NCBI GenBank assembly: GCA_903860915.1
Contig: CAIOSJ010000025.1
Span: forward strand, 1 to 64,000
Direction of reading: 5' to 3'
Source: an uncultured Actinomycetes bacterium
GTDB taxonomy: Bacteria; Actinomycetota; Acidimicrobiia; Acidimicrobiales; RAAP-2
DNA: 64,000 nucleotides
Below, piece by piece: positions 26,353-34,939 of this stretch. The translations under genes and the position numbers were made by a program. Every line of letters starts with the position of its first letter. Positions within the stretch are counted from its first letter, which is position 1. The notes under the pieces were generated by a model that saw only the letters and a list, made by a program, of their open reading frames with translations, was not told where the DNA came from and made no database searches.

Positions 26353-27527
26353 AGCGTGCGCAGGATTGCTGCGTCGCCCTGTCCACCACCACCACAGAGG
26401 GCCACCGCAGCCGTCCCACCACCTCGACGGTGTAGTTCGAGCAGTGCGGTGAGTGCCACACGAGTTCCGGACATGCCCACGGGGTGACCGAGGGCGATCG
26501 CGCCACCGTTCACGTTGATCTTGTTTTCGTCGATGCCGAGTTCATCGGCCGAGGAAAGCCCGACGGCGGCGAAGGCTTCGTTGATCTCAAAGAGGTCCAG
26601 ACCCTTCACATCCAAGCCAGCTTTCTGGGCGGCTTTTTGAATGGCTCGCGCCGGCTGGTTGAGCAACGAGGCGTCGGGACCGGCAACTTGGCCGTAGCTG
26701 ACGAGCTCGCCAAGGGGGGTCAGGCCGAGGGCGGCGGCACGCTCGGCGGACATAATCAGCAGGGCGGCGCCTCCGTCGGAAATCTGTGAAGCGTTTCCGG
26801 CCGTAATGGTGCCTTCCTTGTCGAAGGCGGGGCGTAGTGCTCCCAGGGACTCGATGGAGGTTTCGCCCCGAACACCTTCGTCGGTGTCAATGATCAGGGG
26901 GTCTCCCTTGCGCCGCTTGACCGGAACACCGACGATTTCTTCGGCGAACTTGCCCGCGGCGATCGCGGCGGCGGCCAACTGGTGGCTGCGTGCTGAGAAT
27001 TCGTCCTGTCGGGCACGCGTGATGCGTCCGTTGTTGTAGCGCTCGGTGCCGAGGCCCATGGCGCAGTTGTCAAAGGCGCAGGTGAGCCCGTCGAACATCA
27101 TGGAGTCGATGACCTTTTGGTCACCAATGCGGTAGCCGGCACGGGCGTTCGGGAGAAGGTAGGGGGCGTTGGTCATTGACTCCATACCACCGGCGATGAC
27201 GATGTCGGCTTCACCGGCACGGATGAGGAGATCGGCCATGTAGATGGTCTGAAGGCCCGACAGGCAGACCTTGTTAATGGTGGTGGCGTTGACGCTCATG
27301 GGGATACCACCCTTGACGGCAGCCTGGCGAGCGGTGATCTGACCTTGACCAGCTTGAATGACCTGGCCCATGAGAACGACGTCAACGAGGTCACCACTGA
27401 CGCCCGCGCGCTCGAGCGCTCCCTGGATGGCGAAACCACCCAAATCGGTGGCGCTGAGGGTGGAAAATACTCCGGAGAGTTTTCCGATTGCGGTACGGCT
27501 TCCGGCGACGATGACACTACGCGACAT
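26349..27527 (-). CDS. Acetyl-CoA C-acetyltransferase (thiolase)
   Basis: 392 residues, the standard thiolase length. Catalytic Cys88 (NKVCLSGLQ), the EAFA block, GHPVGMSG with the base His, and the terminal CGGGGQGDA with the second Cys are all present. It condenses two acetyl-CoA to acetoacetyl-CoA or runs in reverse. Divergently placed 90 bp from ccr, it would supply the first step of the ethylmalonyl-CoA route, with the hydroxybutyryl-CoA dehydrogenase at 34940. A role in beta-oxidation is equally possible. Confidence 0.92.
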   Translation of the reverse strand: MSRSVIVAGSRTAIGKLSGVFSTLSATDLGGFAIQGALERAGVSGDLVDVVLMGQVIQAGQGQITARQAAVKGGIPMSVNATTINKVCLSGLQTIYMADLLIRAGEADIVIAGGMESMTNAPYLLPNARAGYRIGDQKVIDSMMFDGLTCAFDNCAMGLGTERYNNGRITRARQDEFSARSHQLAAAAIAAGKFAEEIVGVPVKRRKGDPLIIDTDEGVRGETSIESLGALRPAFDKEGTITAGNASQISDGGAALLIMSAERAAALGLTPLGELVSYGQVAGPDASLLNQPARAIQKAAQKAGLDVKGLDLFEINEAFAAVGLSSADELGIDENKINVNGGAIALGHPVGMSGTRVALTALLELHRRGGGTAAVALCGGGGQGDAAILRTL

Positions 27528-27617
27528 TTGTATTCCTCCACCTCACCCCAGTGGTGAGTCGTTAAGTAGAGTATCGCCTCGTCACGCCCCGCCGTACCGA
27601 TTGGTAACCTCGGCGTT

Positions 27618-28955
27618 ATGAGTGAGATTCTTGATGCCGTGCGGGCGGGGGCTTCGGCCGAAACACTCGCCTCCCTGCCCATTCCCCCAACGACGCGCGC
27701 GGTCTTCGTTCGCCGCGAAGACGAGCACATGTTTGACGGCATGGCGAGTACGGACAAGGACCCGCGCAAGAGTTTGCACGTGGGCGAGGTGCCCCTCGCC
27801 GAGCTCGCGCCCGACGAGGTGTACGTGGCGGTCATGGCGTCATCCATCAACTTCAACACGGTGTGGACCTCAATTTTTGAACCACTCTCCACCTTTGGTT
27901 TTCTGGACCGCTTGGGCAAAGAGTCCATTTGGGGCAAGCGCCACGCCCAGGACTTTCACGTCGTTGGTTCGGACGCCGCCGGCGTCATCCTGCGCACGGG
28001 CAGCGCGGTGCGCAACTGGAAAGTTGGCGACGTCGTCACCGCCCACTGCAACTACGTCGACGACCAAGACCCCAGTAGCCACGACGACTCCATGTTGGGA
28101 TCAAATCAGCGAATCTGGGGTTTCGAGACTAACTACGGAGGTCTGGCCGATATTTCTATTCTGAAGGCGAACCAATTGATGCCCAAGGCCGCTCACTTGA
28201 GTTGGGAAGAAGCCGCGGTGAATGGACTATGTAATTCAACCTCGTATCGCATGGTGGTATCACCCAATGGAGCTCCGGTGACCCAGGGCCAGAAGGTCCT
28301 CATCTGGGGCGCGTCGGGGGGCATTGGAAGTTACGCGGTTCAGTATGTGCTCAACGCTGGTGGTACACCCATTGGGGTGGTGTCGAGCCCAGAGAAGGCC
28401 GCCATGTTGCGTGAACTCGGTTGCGAGTTCGTCATTGATCGTAAGGAAAAGAACTACCAGTTCTGGAGTGACGAACACACGCAGAACGAGTCCGAGTGGC
28501 GTCGACTCGGGAAAGATATTCGTGGACTCGTCGGCGACGACGTCGACATTGTCTTCGAGCACCCGGGTCGGTCGACCATGGGGGCTTCGGTCTTTGTCAC
28601 CAAGCGCGGTGGCACCATCGTGACCTGCGCTGCCACTAGCGGCTACATGATTGAATACGACAACCGGCACTTGTGGATGAAGCTCAAGACCATTAAGGGT
28701 TCCCACTTCGCCAACTACCGCGAAAGCTGGGCGGCGAATCAGGCCATCGTGGCGGGCACCGTGGTGCCCCCACTCTCGGCAGTCTTCGATCTCGACCACG
28801 TGGGCGACGCCGCCTTCGAGGTGCACCACAATCGCCACGAAGGAAAGATTGGTGTGCTCGTTTTGGCTGAGAGTGAAGGCCTCGGCATCAGCGACCACGA
28901 ACTGCGCGCCAAGGTGGGCGAGGACCGCCTGACTATTTTCCGTCGACACGCTTAG
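27618..28955 (+). CDS. ccr: Crotonyl-CoA carboxylase/reductase
   Basis: 445 residues, MDR superfamily. The CO2-pocket residues known from Ccr are visible: Asn80 (NFNTVW), Phe169-Glu170 (WGFETNYGG) and His351 (NRHLWMK). The NADPH-binding loop is GASGGIGSYA (231-240). Together these separate it from plain crotonyl-CoA or enoyl reductases. Ccr reductively carboxylates crotonyl-CoA to (2S)-ethylmalonyl-CoA and is the committing step of the ethylmalonyl-CoA pathway. It heads the cluster ccr-epimerase-pccB-pccE; the ATG of the epimerase follows 7 bp after the stop. Confidence 0.95.
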   Translation: MSEILDAVRAGASAETLASLPIPPTTRAVFVRREDEHMFDGMASTDKDPRKSLHVGEVPLAELAPDEVYVAVMASSINFNTVWTSIFEPLSTFGFLDRLGKESIWGKRHAQDFHVVGSDAAGVILRTGSAVRNWKVGDVVTAHCNYVDDQDPSSHDDSMLGSNQRIWGFETNYGGLADISILKANQLMPKAAHLSWEEAAVNGLCNSTSYRMVVSPNGAPVTQGQKVLIWGASGGIGSYAVQYVLNAGGTPIGVVSSPEKAAMLRELGCEFVIDRKEKNYQFWSDEHTQNESEWRRLGKDIRGLVGDDVDIVFEHPGRSTMGASVFVTKRGGTIVTCAATSGYMIEYDNRHLWMKLKTIKGSHFANYRESWAANQAIVAGTVVPPLSAVFDLDHVGDAAFEVHHNRHEGKIGVLVLAESEGLGISDHELRAKVGEDRLTIFRRHA

Positions 28956-28962
28956 GAGCACA

Positions 28963-29382
28963 ATGGAAACCCTGCTGACCGAAATTGACCACGTGGCCAT
29001 TGCCGTCCACGACCTCGATGCCGCCATTGCGTGGTACCAAGAAGTCTTCGGGGCCACCGTGGAGCACCGTGAGGTCGTGGAGTCCGACGGCGTGGCCGAG
29101 GCACTACTCGCCGTGGCGGACTCGTACATTCAACTCCTGACGCCCACTCGTGAGGATTCGCCAGTTGCTAAGTATCTCGCCAACAAGGGTGAGGGCCTGC
29201 ACCACATTGGCTACCGCGTAGCCGACTGCGCCGTAGCCCTCGAAGCGGTGAAGGCGGCCGGTGGCCGAGTCATTGATCAAGTGCCGCGACCCGGTTCACG
29301 GGGTACGACAGTGGCCTTCGTGCACCCCAAGACTTCCTTCGGAACTCTGATTGAACTCGTACAGGACAACGGCGGCCACTAG
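28963..29382 (+). CDS. mce: Methylmalonyl-CoA/ethylmalonyl-CoA epimerase
   Basis: 139 residues of the VOC/glyoxalase fold: [18 protein letters not shown] (8-25) with metal-ligand His, LHHIGYRV, and the terminal TLIELVQ with the metal-ligand Glu. It interconverts the 2S and 2R forms of methyl- or ethylmalonyl-CoA. Between Ccr and the carboxylase, and with an ethylmalonyl-CoA mutase nearby, a dual role in both steps is likely. An AGGAG site precedes the ATG. Confidence 0.92.
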   Translation: METLLTEIDHVAIAVHDLDAAIAWYQEVFGATVEHREVVESDGVAEALLAVADSYIQLLTPTREDSPVAKYLANKGEGLHHIGYRVADCAVALEAVKAAGGRVIDQVPRPGSRGTTVAFVHPKTSFGTLIELVQDNGGH

Positions 29383-29456
29383 GAACTCGGGCCGCTGCGT
29401 CGCGCGCCGGACCCAAAGTGGCGAGTTCCCCGGAGTTATTCAGTAGCCTGAAACCT

Positions 29457-31013
29457 ATGGAACACACTATGTCCGACCGATTGGCCGAGCTCGAAGCTCG
29501 CCGCGAACAGGCCCGCACCGCTGGTAGCGAGCGCGCCATTGAAAAGCACCACGCCAAGGGCAAGATGACCGCCCGAGAACGGCTGGATTATCTACTCGAC
29601 GAGGGCTCGTTCCAAGAACTCGACATGCTGGCTCGCCACCGCGCCCACGGCATGGGCCTCGAGGATAATCGTCCCTATACCGACGGCGTGATCACGGGTT
29701 TCGGAAAAATTGACGGGAGAAAGGTCTGCGTCTTCTCCCAGGACTTTACGGTCTTTGGCGGGGCACTCGGTGAAGTTTTCGCCGAAAAGATTCACAAGAT
29801 TATGGACCTCGCCCTGTCGTTGGGATTGCCCATGATCGGACTCAACGACGGTGCGGGCGCCCGTATTCAAGAGGGCGTGGTGTCGCTGCACTCGTACGGT
29901 GGCATTTTTCACCGCAACGCAAAATCATCGGGGGTCATTCCGCAGATCTCCGTCATCATGGGGCCGTGCGCGGGTGGTGCGGTCTACTCGCCAGCTCTCA
30001 CGGACTTCATCTTCATGGTGAAAGACACCAGTCACATGTTTATTACCGGTCCCGACGTCGTTAAAACCGTCACCGGTGAAGAGGTCACCCTCGAGCAACT
30101 CGGTGGTGCCCACACGCACGCCACGAAGTCCGGAGTAGCGAATTTCGTCTTACCCGACGAGAAGACCTGCCTGGACGAAGTGCGCTACCTCCTCTCCTTT
30201 CTCCCAGCCAACAACATGGAAATAGCCCCTCGCCAGTTGAGTGGTGACGACGGTCAGCGCATCTGCGAAGACCTGAGGTCAATTCTCCCGTCCTCACCAA
30301 ATCAGCCCTACGACATGCGTAAAGTCATCGCGTCGGTCGTGGACGATGGTGAGTACATGGAAGTATCGGCCACTTTCGCCGCCCAGATCACCTGCGGCTT
30401 CGCGCGTATTGATGGCCACTCCGTCGGCATCGTAGGCAACCAGCCCATGATCATGGCCGGGGTGCTCGACATTGACTCTTCGGAGAAGGCCGCTCGATTT
30501 GTGCGGACCTGTGACGCCTTCAATATTCCTCTGGTGACCTTTGTCGACGTGCCCGGTTTCATGCCCGGCACTGATCAGGAATACGGCGGCATTATTCGCC
30601 ACGGAGCCAAGCTCCTCTACGCCTACTGCGAAGCCACCGTGCCGCGCATACAGGTGATTACCCGTAAGGCCTACGGCGGCGCGTACGTGGTGATGAACTC
30701 CAAATCCATCGGTGCGGATCTGGCCTTCGCGTGGCCCACGGCTGAGTTGGCGGTGATGGGTTCATCCGGTGCGGTGGAGATTGTCTATCGCCGCGAACTA
30801 CTCGAAGCTGACGACCCCGCGACGCGACGTAACGAGCTTATTGAGAATTACCAAGAGCACTTCGTGAATCCCTACCTCGCCGCGGAGCGCGGCTTCGTGG
30901 ACGACGTGATTGACCCCGCGGAAACACGGCAGATTCTCTCGCGTTCCCTCGACATCCTTTCGGGGAAGCGAGAAGAGCTACCGAAGCGTAAGCACGGAAA
31001 TGTTCCGCTGTGA
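29457..31013 (+). CDS. pccB: Propionyl-CoA carboxylase beta subunit
   Basis: About 518 residues from ATG 29457; GTG 29418 is open upstream but unlikely. The two crotonase-fold halves of a biotin-dependent carboxyltransferase are complete: the N-half with [10 protein letters not shown] and [12 protein letters not shown], the C-half with [12 protein letters not shown] and [11 protein letters not shown]. This is the acyl-CoA carboxylase type that carboxylates propionyl-CoA to methylmalonyl-CoA. The biotinylated alpha subunit is not in this window and must be supplied from elsewhere. The stop overlaps the small epsilon gene by 4 bp. Confidence 0.93.
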   Translation: MEHTMSDRLAELEARREQARTAGSERAIEKHHAKGKMTARERLDYLLDEGSFQELDMLARHRAHGMGLEDNRPYTDGVITGFGKIDGRKVCVFSQDFTVFGGALGEVFAEKIHKIMDLALSLGLPMIGLNDGAGARIQEGVVSLHSYGGIFHRNAKSSGVIPQISVIMGPCAGGAVYSPALTDFIFMVKDTSHMFITGPDVVKTVTGEEVTLEQLGGAHTHATKSGVANFVLPDEKTCLDEVRYLLSFLPANNMEIAPRQLSGDDGQRICEDLRSILPSSPNQPYDMRKVIASVVDDGEYMEVSATFAAQITCGFARIDGHSVGIVGNQPMIMAGVLDIDSSEKAARFVRTCDAFNIPLVTFVDVPGFMPGTDQEYGGIIRHGAKLLYAYCEATVPRIQVITRKAYGGAYVVMNSKSIGADLAFAWPTAELAVMGSSGAVEIVYRRELLEADDPATRRNELIENYQEHFVNPYLAAERGFVDDVIDPAETRQILSRSLDILSGKREELPKRKHGNVPL

Positions 31014-31204
31014 GTTACGGACTCGCACCGAAGGCCAGCATCTCCGATGAGGAGATGGCTGTCGTTCTGGCTGCGGCTCAGGCACTTATGAACGCAACCA
31101 TGCTCATCGCCCCGACGCCGAACGTGGTCCCGCCGTGGCGCTTTAGTGGTCGGTGGTTCGCTACTGGTCCATTTTCCTCGCAACGACGTCCCCGTAGTTT
31201 TTAG
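31010..31204 (+). CDS. Acyl-CoA carboxylase epsilon subunit
   Basis: 64 residues from a GTG that overlaps the pccB stop. [16 protein letters not shown] (11-26) and [10 protein letters not shown] (39-48) match the short actinobacterial epsilon subunits, which bridge alpha and beta subunits and raise activity. The tiny size, overlap and position behind the beta gene are diagnostic. It supports the actinobacterial assignment. Confidence 0.85.
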   Translation: MSYGLAPKASISDEEMAVVLAAAQALMNATMLIAPTPNVVPPWRFSGRWFATGPFSSQRRPRSF

Positions 31205-31328
31205 GTCACCCGTCACCGTCTGAGTGCTGGCCTCGCCGCGGCCACTGCCGTGATAATTCGCCGCTCGGTGCGGGCTCGTGCTCGAACCACCCGGAGTCGT
31301 GTGACAACCATCACCCATAATAAAGGTA

Positions 31329-31413
31329 CTCATGGAGAGCGGGGGAGGGTACTGGCCCGATGATCCCGCGGCAACCGACCATTCGGCACGGTGCCTCGGC
31401 CAGCAAGGATGAG
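31329..31413 (+). promoter_or_regulatory. SAM riboswitch (S-box / SAM-I type)
   Basis: P1 is CTCAT (31329-31333) with ATGAG (31409-31413). P2 is GCGGG (31339-31343) with CCCGC (365-369 of the same thousand). The core has GAGAG, GGAGGG, CTGGCCC, the invariant GGCAACC (31370-31376) and GGTGC (31390-31394), with a short P3 CCGA/TCGG. All conserved S-box elements are present in about 85 nt. A CATAAT -10 hexamer at 31316-31321 would put the 5' end at P1. The P1 3' strand overlaps the GAGGAG ribosome site (31411-31416) of the next gene, so SAM binding should block translation. No terminator is visible between P1 and the start codon. Confidence 0.85.
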
Positions 31414-31422
31414 GAGCGTCAG

Positions 31423-31965
31423 GTGCCAACCAAGAAGGAACAAAGCTTTTTAAACGTGAGGGCTTGCCAGAAACTGGAGGGTGGGCACCAATTGCCCGAC
31501 GACATTATTTATCGTCGCGGCTCGTATTCATTCTTTGTGGACGTGCCAGATGGATTCCACTACCGAAAACCCCCGGAGCCACGGTCACCCGAACTTTCGG
31601 AGTTAAATGTGATTTTCGATTGTGTCGTGGAGTCCATCCACCCCGACGGCAGCGTAAAACTCCTCGTTGAGGGTCTCGGTGAGGAAGTGTGGACTCACAA
31701 CCCCCTGGGCTTGAGCCGGCGGCTGAAGTCGAAGAACGAGTTAATTGCGATCTTGCGCGAACGTAACTTGATTCTCACCTATCCCGCCAACGTCCCCGTC
31801 GAGCAGGTCACCCTAGCCCTCATCGGTAAAATTATGTCGTACGTATCTTTTGACGACCTGACAACTCGAATTGTGGGCTGTCAGGAGATCTGGCCTGCGA
31901 TGAGGAGCTGGAGGAACGTTCGGCTCGATAAATGGAGGACTCTCGACGAGTGGCGCGTCCCCTAG
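31423..31965 (+). CDS. Unrecognised protein under SAM-riboswitch control
   Basis: The start is GTG 31423, with GAGGAG seven bases upstream; the frame extends to 31360 only through the riboswitch. The 180-residue product is mixed alpha/beta, with no signal peptide or membrane segment. It has an SYSFFVDVPDGFHYRK block (about 33-48) and a beta-rich centre (LNVIFDCVVESI, GSVKLLVEGLG). A helix-rich C-terminal half follows (KSKNELIAILRERNL...), ending WRTLDEWRVP. I see no methyltransferase, transporter or methionine-pathway motif and do not recognise the family. Its S-box leader is the only clue and suggests a link to sulfur or methyl metabolism. Confidence 0.7.
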   Translation: MPTKKEQSFLNVRACQKLEGGHQLPDDIIYRRGSYSFFVDVPDGFHYRKPPEPRSPELSELNVIFDCVVESIHPDGSVKLLVEGLGEEVWTHNPLGLSRRLKSKNELIAILRERNLILTYPANVPVEQVTLALIGKIMSYVSFDDLTTRIVGCQEIWPAMRSWRNVRLDKWRTLDEWRVP

Positions 31966-32086
31966 TTGACCGCGGGTGTTGACCTAGGAAGTTTCTACGT
32001 CGAACGGGCACCGTGCTCGGTACTTCTTATCTCCGAGCCATCCAGGGCGTATGGTTCAACCATGACCGTCACCACCACTCAGGACG

Positions 32087-32830
32087 TTGCTTAATTGTTT
32101 GGTTGACTGCTTCGCGGGGTTCCTCGGCGGGAATGAGGGGTGCTGGGTGCGTCGCGAGGGCGGCCTCCTCGCCATCGTCTCGGGTATCCCGTTGGCAATG
32201 TGCAACGGCATCTGGGCGCAGGATGAATTTCCGTCCGCCGAGATTTTTAGAGAACTCCTCGACCACGTGATTTCTTCGGGGCTTGCCTTCTCGGTGCAAT
32301 TACGACCGGGTGCGGACCCCGAGATCTTGGCTCTGGTGGCCGCTCGTGGTTTGGTGCAGGGAAAGCCCATCCCCCTGATGGTTCTTAACGACCCGTCCGC
32401 ACTGGTAAGCGCTCAGGATCAATCGGAACTCGTGCTGCGGGCGCTCGATCATGACGAGATTGATACCCATATCACGCTCGTGGCCGACACCTTCGGCATT
32501 CCTCACGACATCGCCTCACAATTTATGACCGAGGAGTTCTGTCAACGTCCCGAAGTGACCTGCTACGTGGGGGAGTTGGACTCAGTAGTGGCGACGACGG
32601 GGCTGGGGATGGTCACTGGAAATTCGGTAGGGATTTTCAATATCGCCACACCGCCCGAGTATCGCGGTCGCGGCTACGGAGCCGCGGTGACGGCACGTGC
32701 GGCGGCCGACGGCTTCGCCCAGGGAGCCGACGTGGCGTGGCTGCAAGCCAGCCCGATGGGTTTCCCGGTTTACGAGCGTCTTGGCTTTGTCACTCCCGAA
32801 TACTGGGACTCGTGGTCGTCCGCGAGCTGA
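32087..32830 (+). CDS. GNAT family N-acetyltransferase
   Basis: 247 residues if begun at TTG 32087. The C-terminal third holds the acetyl-CoA loop YRGRGYGAAVTARA (about 193-206) and GFPVYERLGF (about 226-235), hallmarks of GNAT. The N-terminal half is a diverged second domain. The start is doubtful: the TTG lacks a well-spaced ribosome site, while ATG 32062 begins MTVTTTQDVA and stops after ten codons. A single extra base near 32089 would join the two frames. Substrate unknown. Confidence 0.7.
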   Translation: MLNCLVDCFAGFLGGNEGCWVRREGGLLAIVSGIPLAMCNGIWAQDEFPSAEIFRELLDHVISSGLAFSVQLRPGADPEILALVAARGLVQGKPIPLMVLNDPSALVSAQDQSELVLRALDHDEIDTHITLVADTFGIPHDIASQFMTEEFCQRPEVTCYVGELDSVVATTGLGMVTGNSVGIFNIATPPEYRGRGYGAAVTARAAADGFAQGADVAWLQASPMGFPVYERLGFVTPEYWDSWSSAS

Positions 32831-32849
32831 GCAAGCAGTGTGATGTCTG

Positions 32850-34820
32850 CTAGGCGAAGGATTTTTCGACGATGCTGAGCAGGTCACTCATGATGCGCGC
32901 CAATTCGAAATTCTTGGGCGTGTAGACGGCCGCCACTCCCGCCGATTCCAAGATAAGGGCGTCGTCCTGGGGGATAATCCCTCCCACAATCACCGCCGCC
33001 CCCACGCCGGCGGCTCGCAGGCCGTCAATGATGCGCGGGACCAAGGTGAGGTGGGAGCCAGAGAGAATGGAGATGCCCACGATATCGACGTCTTCGTCGC
33101 GAGCGGCCGCGACAATTTCCTCGGGACTCAGTCGAATGCCCTGATAGATCACTTCGAAGCCCGCGTCGCGTGCGGCGACGGCAATCTGTTCCGATCCGTT
33201 GGAGTGACCGTCGAGACCCGGCTTGGCCACCAGAAGTTTGGGGGGCGAGCCACGGCGCTCACTAATAGCCTTCGCGCGGGCCACCAGGGGGGCGAAGTTA
33301 GCGGCGCGGGCGTGTGATCCGGTGCCCACACCCGTTGGGGCGCGGTATTCGCCCCACACCCCGCGTAGCGCGCCAGCCCATTCGCCGGTCGTTCCACCGG
33401 CCTTGGCTAGGGCGATGGTCGGAATCATGATGTTGTCGGCCACGTCGGAGGAACGAGCCACGCGTTCGAGTTCGCGTACGGCCTCGTCAACGGCGGTCTG
33501 ATCACGGTCGGTACGCCACGCCACGACGTCGGCGATGGTGGCGGCTTCTTCAGCAGGATCAACGGTGAAGATTGCGTCCAGGGAATCTCCCGCGGTGAGC
33601 GGGCTTTCGGCGGACTCGACGAAACTATTAACTCCGATCACCTTCTGATCACCCGACTCAATACGCGACACGCGCGCCGCTTGACTCGCCACTAGGCGAC
33701 TCTTGAGTTCCTCAATGGCGCCGAAGGCTCCACCCAGCGAGAGCACGTCGTCGAGTTCGTCCTGGGCCTGGTTGACGAGTTGTTGCGTTAAACCTTCCAT
33801 CACGATGGAGCCATCGAAGATGTCCGGGTACTCGAGTAAATCGGTCTCGAAGGCCAGCACCTGCTGCATGCGCAGACTCCACTGCTGGTCCCAGGGCCGT
33901 GGCAGACCGAGGGCCTCGTTCCAGGCCGGTAACTGCACGGCCCGAGCGCGGGCGTCGGCCGACATGGTAACGCCCAACATCTCGATCATGATGCGCTGGA
34001 TGTTGTTCTCGGGCTGCTGTTCGGTGAGGCCGAGGGAATTGACCTGAACGCCGTAACGGAAACGTCGAAGTGACGGGTCGTCAACGCCGTAGCGCTCGCG
34101 ACATATGCGATCCCACATGATGGTGAAGGCCCGCATCTTGGCGATTTCCTCAACGAAGCGAATACCGGCGTTGACGAAGAAGGAAATGCGTCCGACCACG
34201 CTGGGAAGTTGCTCGGGTCGGATTTTGCCAGAGTCTCGAACGGCGTCGAGAACATCGATGGCCGTGGCGAGGGCGTACGCCACTTCCTGCACCGGCGTGG
34301 CCCCCGCTTCCTGCAAGTGGTAGCTACAGACGTTGATGGGGTTCCACTTGGGAACGTGGTCAATGCCAAAGGCAATCATGTCCACGATGAGCCGGCGCGA
34401 GGGCTCGGGGGCAAAAATGTAGGTCCCGCGCGAGAGGTATTCCTTCACAATGTCGTTTTGGGTGGTGCCTTGTAAGACCGTGAGCGGCACGCCCTGCTCG
34501 TCGGCGTAGGCCAGATACAAGCCCCACAGCCAGGCCGCGGTGGCGTTAATGGTCATGGAGGTATTCATGTCGCCCACGGGAATCTGGTCGAGTAATTGAC
34601 GCATGTGACCCAGGTGAGCCACCGGCACACCAACTTTGCCCACTTCACCCTCGGCGTCGGTGGCGTCGGGGTCGTAGCCCGTTTGGGTGGGGAGGTCGAA
34701 GGCAATAGACAGACCGGTCTGGCCCTTGGTCAGGTTGGTGCGGTAGAGCTCATTGGACTTCGTGGCCGATGAATGCCCCGAGTAGGTGCGCATTACCCAC
34801 GGTTTTGATCGCTCAGTCAT
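32850..34820 (-). CDS. ecm: Ethylmalonyl-CoA mutase, B12-dependent
   Basis: 656 residues from ATG 34820 (MTERSKPW) behind an AGGGAG site; the frame opens 19 codons earlier. The TIM-barrel half contains RTYSGHSSATKSNELY and DLPTQTGYD, wording characteristic of ethylmalonyl-CoA mutase rather than methylmalonyl-CoA mutase. The C-terminal cobalamin domain has the D-x-H-x2-G motif (GLDGHSNG, about 555) and SILSGSH. It converts (2R)-ethylmalonyl-CoA to methylsuccinyl-CoA. Together with ccr and the epimerase it gives three consecutive pathway steps in 8 kb. It is convergent with the GNAT gene. Confidence 0.9.
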   Translation of the reverse strand: MTERSKPWVMRTYSGHSSATKSNELYRTNLTKGQTGLSIAFDLPTQTGYDPDATDAEGEVGKVGVPVAHLGHMRQLLDQIPVGDMNTSMTINATAAWLWGLYLAYADEQGVPLTVLQGTTQNDIVKEYLSRGTYIFAPEPSRRLIVDMIAFGIDHVPKWNPINVCSYHLQEAGATPVQEVAYALATAIDVLDAVRDSGKIRPEQLPSVVGRISFFVNAGIRFVEEIAKMRAFTIMWDRICRERYGVDDPSLRRFRYGVQVNSLGLTEQQPENNIQRIMIEMLGVTMSADARARAVQLPAWNEALGLPRPWDQQWSLRMQQVLAFETDLLEYPDIFDGSIVMEGLTQQLVNQAQDELDDVLSLGGAFGAIEELKSRLVASQAARVSRIESGDQKVIGVNSFVESAESPLTAGDSLDAIFTVDPAEEAATIADVVAWRTDRDQTAVDEAVRELERVARSSDVADNIMIPTIALAKAGGTTGEWAGALRGVWGEYRAPTGVGTGSHARAANFAPLVARAKAISERRGSPPKLLVAKPGLDGHSNGSEQIAVAARDAGFEVIYQGIRLSPEEIVAAARDEDVDIVGISILSGSHLTLVPRIIDGLRAAGVGAAVIVGGIIPQDDALILESAGVAAVYTPKNFELARIMSDLLSIVEKSFA

Positions 34821-34939
34821 GTCGGCTCCCTGTTGGATAGATCTTTGAGGTGGCGCCCGCTCGTGGGTTCGTCGCACTCACGCACTGGCTCGTCGGGTCC
34901 TGCACTGACTGTCGACCCATGAGCGCTCGTCTCGTTGTA

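Noticed and set aside
28260..29129. A 289-codon minus-strand frame across the end of ccr and the epimerase
   Set aside because: Both plus-strand genes are certain; the antisense frame has no motif and reflects high GC.
34821..34939. Cobalamin riboswitch upstream of the B12-dependent mutase
   Set aside because: The conserved B12-box and the other core blocks of the cobalamin aptamer are absent on the minus strand.
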